Below, piece after piece: positions 7,376 to 10,746 of a DNA stretch of 10,746 nucleotides. Source of the DNA: Nitrospirota bacterium (lineage in GTDB: Bacteria; Nitrospirota; CAKKRA01; 9FT-COMBO-42-15); contig JAHFEP010000091.1 in assembly GCA_023248415.1 (NCBI GenBank), forward strand, positions 1 through 10,746, given 5' to 3'. Position 1 is the stretch's first letter, and the number at the start of each line of letters is the position of its first letter. Made by a program: the position numbers and the translations under genes. A model generated the notes under the pieces. That model made no database searches, had not been told where the DNA came from, and was given only the letters and a program-made list of their open reading frames with translations.

Positions 7376-7470
7376 TTGTCATTCCTGCGAAAGCAGGAAT
7401 CTATATTTATTATATAGTTCCCTATTTTCACAGGGACAAGACTGGATTCCCGCTTCTGCGGGAATGACAA
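7376..7470. repeat. palindromic repeat element with serial hairpins between atpG and atpD
   Basis: A unit of about 95 bp whose ends are inverted copies: TTGTCATTCC at 7376-7385 and GGAATGACAA at 7461-7470. The terminal 26 bases of each end match at 22 positions. Each end is also a hairpin: ATTCCTGC-GAAA-GCAGGAAT (7381-7400) and ATTCCCGC-TTCT-GCGGGAAT (7446-7465), with 8-bp stems. Two smaller hairpins lie between: CTATAT/ATATAG (7401-7417) and TCCCT/AGGGA (7419-7436). This is the build of a non-coding miniature or REP-like element. Similar GTCATTCC...GGAATGAC repeats are widespread in bacterial intergenic regions. It has no poly-T tail, so it is not a standard terminator. Copy number cannot be seen here. 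Confidence 0.8.
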
Positions 7471-7492
7471 AACGAGGAAAAGGAGATTAAAA

Positions 7493-8914
7493 ATGGCGGA
7501 AGGAAAAATAATTCAGGTTATCGGGCCAGTAATTGATGCAGAGTTTCCAGTAGGAAAGCTGCCGGCGCTTTTGAATGCACTAAAGATTGAAGAGAAAGAG
7601 GATAAGGCAGCAGGAAGGCCAGCAATAGACCTTACATTAGAGGTTGCCCTGCATCTTGGCGAGAACAGGGTAAGGGCAATAGCAATGTCCACTACAGACG
7701 GCCTTGTCAGAGGCATGAGGGTAAAGGATATGGGAGAGCCCATATCAATGCCTGTTGGAAAAGAGACGCTCGGCAGACTTTTGAATGTTGTTGGAGAGCC
7801 TATTGACAACAAAGGCCCTGTAAATGCAAAAAAGAGGTACCCAATCCACAGGCCAGCCCCAACGTTTGTTGAGCAGGAGCCCTCTACACAGCTCTTTGAA
7901 ACAGGCATTAAGGTTGTTGATTTGCTTGCACCTTATGCAAGAGGCGGAAAGACAGGCCTGTTCGGCGGCGCTGGTGTTGGAAAGACCGTTGTTATTATGG
8001 AGCTTATTCATAACATTGCTACAGAGCACGGCGGCTTCTCTGTCTTTTCAGGCGTTGGTGAAAGGACAAGGGAAGGAAATGACCTCTGGATGGAGATGAC
8101 AGAATCAGGCGTTATAAATAAGACAGCGCTTGTGTATGGCCAGATGAATGAACCGCCTGGCGCAAGGCTTCGCGTCGGGCTTTCAGGTCTTACTGTTGCT
8201 GAATATTTCAGGGATGAAGAGGGGCAGGATGTCCTGCTCTTTATTGACAATATGTTCAGGTTTACTCAGGCAGGCTCTGAGGTCTCTGCGCTTCTTGGCA
8301 GAATGCCCTCTGCTGTTGGTTATCAGCCGAATCTTGGCACAGAGATGGGTGACCTGCAGGAGAGGATTACAACAACCAAAAAAGGCTCCATTACATCCAT
8401 TCAGGCAGTCTATGTCCCTGCAGATGATTTAACCGACCCAGCGCCAGCAACTACATTTGCACACCTTGATGCAACAACCGTTCTTTCAAGGTCTCTGGCA
8501 GAGCTCGGTATCTATCCAGCAGTTGACCCGCTTGATTCAACATCAAGGATTATGGACCCAAGGATTATTGGCGAGGAGCATTATAAAGTAGCAAGGTCTG
8601 TTCAGGTAGTATTGCAGAGATATAAAGACCTGCAAGACATTATTGCCATACTTGGCATGGATGAACTTTCAGAAGAGGATAAACTGATAGTAGCAAGGGC
8701 AAGAAAGATACAGAGATTTTTGTCTCAGCCCTTCCATGTGGCAGAGGCATTTACAGGCACGCCGGGAAAATATGTAAAAACTGCTGATACTATAAGGGGT
8801 TTTAAAGAGGTAGTTGAAGGAAAATATGATGACCTTCCAGAACAGGCTTTTTATATGGTTGGCACAATAGAAGAGGTAGTTGAAAAGGCAGAGAAGCTGG
8901 GGCATAAGAAGTAG
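7493..8914 (+). CDS. atpD: F-type ATP synthase subunit beta
   Basis: A 473-aa F1 beta subunit, the catalytic site for ATP synthesis. Motifs include Walker A GGAGVGKT (158-165), GERTREGND (189-197) with the catalytic glutamate E190, Walker B VLLFIDN (247-253), the signature PAVDPLDSTS (342-351), and DELSEEDK (390-397), the helix-turn-helix that meets gamma and epsilon. Around 253-286 it reads NMFRFTQAGSEVSALLGR and YQPNLGTEMG, slight variants of the usual NIFRFTQ and YQPTLATEMG; none touches a catalytic residue. The ATG at 7493 follows AGGAG (7481-7485) with 7-nt spacing, directly after the inserted repeat, so beta keeps its own strong ribosome site. Beta is needed in three copies per complex, like alpha. 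Confidence 0.98.
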   Translation: MAEGKIIQVIGPVIDAEFPVGKLPALLNALKIEEKEDKAAGRPAIDLTLEVALHLGENRVRAIAMSTTDGLVRGMRVKDMGEPISMPVGKETLGRLLNVVGEPIDNKGPVNAKKRYPIHRPAPTFVEQEPSTQLFETGIKVVDLLAPYARGGKTGLFGGAGVGKTVVIMELIHNIATEHGGFSVFSGVGERTREGNDLWMEMTESGVINKTALVYGQMNEPPGARLRVGLSGLTVAEYFRDEEGQDVLLFIDNMFRFTQAGSEVSALLGRMPSAVGYQPNLGTEMGDLQERITTTKKGSITSIQAVYVPADDLTDPAPATTFAHLDATTVLSRSLAELGIYPAVDPLDSTSRIMDPRIIGEEHYKVARSVQVVLQRYKDLQDIIAILGMDELSEEDKLIVARARKIQRFLSQPFHVAEAFTGTPGKYVKTADTIRGFKEVVEGKYDDLPEQAFYMVGTIEEVVEKAEKLGHKK

Positions 8915-8935
8915 TAATTGAAAATTGAAGATTTA

Positions 8936-8982
8936 AAATTGCAAAATTAAGGCAAAAATCTACAATTTATATTTTACAATTT
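8936..8982 (+). repeat. AT-rich imperfect hairpin between atpD and atpC
   Basis: The 84-bp atpD-atpC gap is almost pure A/T. AAAATTG appears at 8921-8927 and 8935-8941. AAATTGCAAAAT (8936-8947) can pair with ATTTTACAATTT (8971-8982) at 11 of 12 positions, with a 23-nt loop. It is too weak and lacks a U-tract to be a good terminator. It may be degenerated repeat DNA or an mRNA element limiting epsilon expression. Confidence 0.4.
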
Positions 8983-8998
8983 CTGGAAAATGTAAGCT

Positions 8999-9415
8999 AT
9001 GTTAGCAGATAAAATATTATTAGAAATAGTCACACCAAACAAGCTCTTAATGCATGAAGATGTTGAAGAAGTAGTGTGCCCTGGCATAGAGGGTGAATTA
9101 GGCATACTGCCAGGCCATATACCTTTGTTGACCACACTTACTATTGGCGAGCTCCGCTATAAAAAGAACAATGTATACTGCTCGCTTGCCATAGGCTGGG
9201 GATATGCGGAGATAACAGGCCAGAGGGTAATTATACTTGCAGAGATTGCAGAAAAGGCAGAGGAGATTGATTTAGTAAGGGCAGAAGAGGCAAAGAAGCG
9301 GGCAGAAGAGATACTCGCCAAAGGGCCAGAAGAAACAGATTTTGAAAAGGCAAAGGAGAGCCTGCAAAAGGCGCTCAACCGTTTGCAGATTGCTGGAAAA
9401 AGAGGCCAATCGTAA
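8999..9415 (+). CDS. atpC: F-type ATP synthase subunit epsilon
   Basis: A 138-aa F1 epsilon subunit with both domains: an N-terminal beta-sandwich (1-85; ITS-type opening LLEIVTPNKLL, and CPGIEGELGILPGHIPLLTTL at 27-47) and a C-terminal pair of helices (about 88-134). The helical domain contains IDLVRA (90-95), matching the I(L)DxxRA ATP-binding motif described for Bacillus epsilon, whose C-terminal helices move with ATP level and inhibit ATP hydrolysis. ATP binding here is an inference from that motif. The ATG at 8999 has only a weak GGAA (8984-8987), and the gene follows an AT-rich gap, so it may be translated less than atpD. It is the last gene of the operon, ending 2 bp before the end of the convergent nitroreductase gene. 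No terminator hairpin is visible. Confidence 0.95.
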   Translation: MLADKILLEIVTPNKLLMHEDVEEVVCPGIEGELGILPGHIPLLTTLTIGELRYKKNNVYCSLAIGWGYAEITGQRVIILAEIAEKAEEIDLVRAEEAKKRAEEILAKGPEETDFEKAKESLQKALNRLQIAGKRGQS

Positions 9416-9417
9416 AT

Positions 9418-9930
9418 TTATCTAATCTCCACTGCCTCGTTTTTAGACATCCTGCGTGGCGGCGATGGTGTTTTTGCCGGATAGCCGACAGGTATAATAG
9501 CAACTGGTCTGAGATTCTGCTGCAGATTTAATATTTCAAATACCTGCCACTCATCAAATGCGCCAACCCATACTGTGCCAAGACCAAGCTCATGTGCCAC
9601 AAGCATCATGTTCATAATGCTTACAGATACATCCTGAATGGCATAGAGATGAGCGCCCCTGTCACCGTATCTTTTTGAAATTTTATTATCTGTGCAAGCG
9701 ACGATTGCTATCGGCGCCTCTGAAATAAAGTTCTGGCCAAATGCAGCGCTGACAAGCTGCTGTTTAATTTCTGCATCCTTTACAAAATAGAATTTCCTTG
9801 ACTGAAGATTCCCTGCACTCGGCGCCCAGATAATGGCTTCAATAAGCTTATCAACAGCATCTTCTGGTATCTCTTTTTTCTGAAAATTTCTTATGCTCCT
9901 TCTTTCTTTTACTGCTTTAAGCACATCCAT
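9418..9930 (-). CDS. nitroreductase family FMN-dependent oxidoreductase
   Basis: A 170-aa nitroreductase-fold flavoprotein. Such proteins bind FMN as dimers and use NAD(P)H to reduce varied substrates; the true substrate here is unknown. Motifs: RRSIRNF (10-16) for FMN phosphate binding, APSAGNLQS (36-44) as the usual PSxxNxQ motif, the helix QDVSVSIMNMMLVAHELGLG (99-118) followed by TVWVGAF, and PVGYPAKTPSPPRR (147-160) with the second conserved FMN contact. It is short but complete for the compact class of about 170 aa. I choose the ATG at 9930, because GGAGGAG at 9940-9934 sits right before it; a TTG at 9942 would put this site inside the coding region. Its 5' end overlaps a DUF763-like fragment in another frame. 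It converges on atpC. Confidence 0.93.
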   Translation of the reverse strand: MDVLKAVKERRSIRNFQKKEIPEDAVDKLIEAIIWAPSAGNLQSRKFYFVKDAEIKQQLVSAAFGQNFISEAPIAIVACTDNKISKRYGDRGAHLYAIQDVSVSIMNMMLVAHELGLGTVWVGAFDEWQVFEILNLQQNLRPVAIIPVGYPAKTPSPPRRMSKNEAVEIR

Positions 9931-10087
9931 TTTCTCCTCCAAAAAAATTTGCAGTCCTTTTTAATGCATCAATCTTTTCACGATTGCCAAGCCCTAAGGA
10001 ATTTTTTAAAAGCCGCATCCTGTCAAAGAGCCATCTCGGCGCCCTGCCATAATAAAGCGGTAATGTTGCTGTTCCAGTCCTAGGCAT
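9917..10087 (-). pseudogene. truncated DUF763-like N-terminal fragment (56 codons)
   Basis: The frame begins MPRTGTATLPLYYGRAPRWL and continues FDRMRLL, closely resembling the N-terminus of DUF763 proteins, from memory of that family (R-T-G-T-A-x-L-P-L-x-x-G-x-x-P-x-W-L-x-x-R-M). Those proteins run several hundred residues. Here the likeness fades after about residue 27, and the frame stops at 56 aa, overlapping the first codons of the nitroreductase by 14 bases in another frame. I read it as a deletion remnant that kept its start and promoter. A functional short leader ORF for the nitroreductase is an alternative, as both would share one transcript. No ribosome site precedes the ATG; an extended -10 box lies 9 nt upstream. 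The family assignment is from recognition, not a search. Confidence 0.6.
9934..9940 (-). promoter_or_regulatory. strong ribosome binding site fixing the nitroreductase start
   Basis: GGAGGAG on the minus strand, with GGAGG 5 nt before the ATG at 9930. It supports a 170-aa protein. It lies inside the overlapping DUF763-like reading frame. Confidence 0.75.
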
Positions 10088-10096
10088 GATGGAGAT

Positions 10097-10105
10097 ATTA
10101 TAGCA
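10097..10105 (-). promoter_or_regulatory. extended -10 promoter for the DUF763 remnant and nitroreductase
   Basis: Minus-strand TGCTATAAT, a perfect extended -10 (TGnTATAAT). No -35 match is seen at 16-18 bp, as is common for extended -10 promoters. It is 9 nt from the ATG at 10087, so the transcript would begin about at that codon. It would also carry the nitroreductase gene with its own ribosome site. A second TATAAT lies at 10132-10137, without the TG. Confidence 0.5.
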
Positions 10106-10196
10106 GACCTAAGTATGATTTGCTTAGTGTTATTATAGACCAAATTTACCTTTTCCCCTGTATTTCAAAAATCTTTAATATAAGCAGAATAAAGTG

Positions 10197-10205
10197 TGAT
10201 ATACT
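10197..10205 (+). promoter_or_regulatory. extended -10 promoter for the small gene pair
   Basis: TGATATACT matches TGnTATAAT at all but one base of the hexamer. The expected start point near 10212 is just before the ATG at 10214, so the mRNA would be nearly leaderless. No good -35 is seen. Confidence 0.45.
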
Positions 10206-10213
10206 ATAAGTTA

Positions 10214-10468
10214 ATGAATCTGCAAGACAAGAGGCGGAACAATGAAAAGAAATTTAAAAAGTGGGATAAGTTATCAGGCGGCGGCAGAAAATACTATCTT
10301 GAGGTAAAAGGGAAACACCGGTGGACGGCAAGGTATATCAAGGAAGTAGATGCTAATGAGGAAATTGTGAAGTTTTATCAGGAAATATATGATGAGAATG
10401 GTAATTTAATTGAAGTCCATGAAAAGTATCCTGTTGATAAGGGACACACAAGGGTAAAGGAGGAATAG
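10214..10468 (+). CDS. small basic protein of unknown function (first of a gene pair)
   Basis: I do not recognise an assigned function for this 84-aa protein. The N-terminal half is strongly basic (KRRNNEKKFKKWDK, 6-19; then GGGRKYYLEVKGKHRWTARY, 22-41) and aromatic. The rest alternates charged and hydrophobic residues as a beta-rich fold might (VKFYQEIYDENGNLIEVHEKYPV, 52-74). By count it has about 20 Lys/Arg and 16 Asp/Glu. There is no signal peptide or membrane segment. The ATG at 10214 is preferred over a GTG at 10196 because the extended -10 box at 10197-10205 lies between them; neither start has a clear ribosome site. The stop is 2 bp from the next ATG, so the two genes form a tight unit. 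It could be the DNA- or RNA-binding partner of a two-protein system, but that is inference. Confidence 0.65.
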   Translation: MNLQDKRRNNEKKFKKWDKLSGGGRKYYLEVKGKHRWTARYIKEVDANEEIVKFYQEIYDENGNLIEVHEKYPVDKGHTRVKEE

Positions 10469-10470
10469 AA

Positions 10471-10734
10471 ATGATTGTAACAAGAAAGCTGCTTGTGGAG
10501 ATGCTCCTCAAATATATAAACAGGTCAATTAATTTGTCAGAGCTTGTAGACTGGTCAGAGGAGATGGTAAGGGAAGCAGATTTTGAGGAAGGATACTTTG
10601 AGCTAATAGAGGATATCCTCGCCAGAATCGGGCTTGCAGATGTCAGAGAGTTTGGCCTTACATGGGACGATTGTTATGATTATCTCCATAAGCTCGGATA
10701 TGATATAAAGGTGGAGCTTTTAGAGGTTAAGTGA
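10471..10734 (+). CDS. small acidic protein of unknown function (second of a gene pair)
   Basis: An 87-aa protein I cannot assign. It is acidic, with about 20 Asp/Glu against 10 Lys/Arg, and looks mainly helical: KLLVEMLLKYINRSINLSEL (6-25), VDWSEEMVREADF (26-38), FELIEDILARIGLADVREFG (43-62), then TWDDCYDYLHKLGYDI (64-79). The ribosome site is excellent: AAAGGAGG at 10456-10463 inside the end of the first gene, 7 nt before the ATG. It is therefore probably translated more strongly than its partner, whose start lacks such a site. An acidic helical protein beside a basic one resembles antitoxin or immunity pairs, but no toxin motif is seen, and the order basic-then-acidic is the less common one for antitoxins. 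No membrane segment or signal. Confidence 0.7.
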   Translation: MIVTRKLLVEMLLKYINRSINLSELVDWSEEMVREADFEEGYFELIEDILARIGLADVREFGLTWDDCYDYLHKLGYDIKVELLEVK

Positions 10735-10746
10735 GTAGCAATCTCT

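Noticed and set aside
7381..7465. Rho-independent terminator or CRISPR-like array between atpG and atpD
   Set aside because: The stems lack a following U-tract, and the two hairpins are inverted copies of each other rather than direct repeats with spacers.
7824..8432. Alternative + strand frames inside atpD
   Set aside because: They lie wholly inside the highly conserved beta subunit gene in another frame, and their translations have no family features.
9931..9942. Extended nitroreductase start at TTG 9942 (adds four residues)
   Set aside because: The GGAGGAG ribosome site would then lie within the coding region. The ATG at 9930 has correct spacing and matches the usual family N-terminus.
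10242..10307. Short ATG frame starting at 10242 with a GAGGCGGAACA-type upstream sequence
   Set aside because: It stops after about 21 codons and overlaps the better 84-aa frame, which runs uninterrupted into the next gene's ribosome site.
1..10746. parS site (TGTTTCACGTGAAACA) near parAB
   Set aside because: No CACGTG core was found on reading the window, so there is no candidate to report.

Overview
The window is a compact bacterial chromosomal block, nearly all on the + strand: chromosome-partitioning genes, a bactofilin, a tRNA-modification enzyme, then most of an F-type ATP synthase operon. By eye the G+C content is in the low 40s percent. The order parA-parB-bactofilin-atpF'-atpF-atpH-atpA-atpG-atpD-atpC, with two divergent b-type stator subunits, an export-signal-like N-terminus on the second b, and no a or c subunit genes in the cluster, resembles Geobacter-type Deltaproteobacteria and Nitrospirota. 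I would place the organism in one of those broad groups, probably an uncultured Gram-negative lineage, but no marker here fixes the phylum.

Layout. Bases 1-97 hold no gene but carry two inverted repeats just upstream of parA. parA (98-877) overlaps parB (856-1707). After a short spacer with a 10-bp direct repeat comes a bactofilin gene (1762-2199), overlapped by the TTG start of mnmA (2196-3269). The 100-bp gap 3270-3369 holds a good sigma70-type promoter for the ATP synthase operon, with its -35 box inside a small dyad. atpF', atpF and atpH overlap by 4 bp each, atpA follows 4 bp after atpH, and atpG 8 bp after atpA. A roughly 95-bp palindromic repeat (7376-7470) sits between atpG and atpD, and an AT-rich imperfect hairpin lies between atpD and atpC. 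atpC ends 2 bp from the end of a convergent nitroreductase gene.

The accessory end (9418-10746). The nitroreductase gene (9418-9930, minus) is overlapped at its 5' end by a 56-codon reading frame (9917-10087, minus) that looks like the preserved N-terminus of a DUF763 protein, otherwise lost. About 110 bp away on the + strand starts a tight pair of small genes (10214-10468 and 10471-10734) I cannot assign: a lysine/arginine-rich 84-aa protein followed 2 bp later by an acidic 87-aa protein. Both divergent frames begin 8-9 nt after an extended -10 box (TGnTATAAT / TGnTATACT), which suggests leaderless transcripts. This pair is the only candidate for an undescribed system here, and the case for it is modest.

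How the parts work together. ParA/ParB segregate the replication-origin region, and bactofilins are polar or scaffold polymers that can interact with ParABS in some bacteria. MnmA 2-thiolates the tRNA wobble uridine. The F1 genes plus b/b' and delta make the catalytic head and peripheral stalk; the a and c subunits must be encoded elsewhere.
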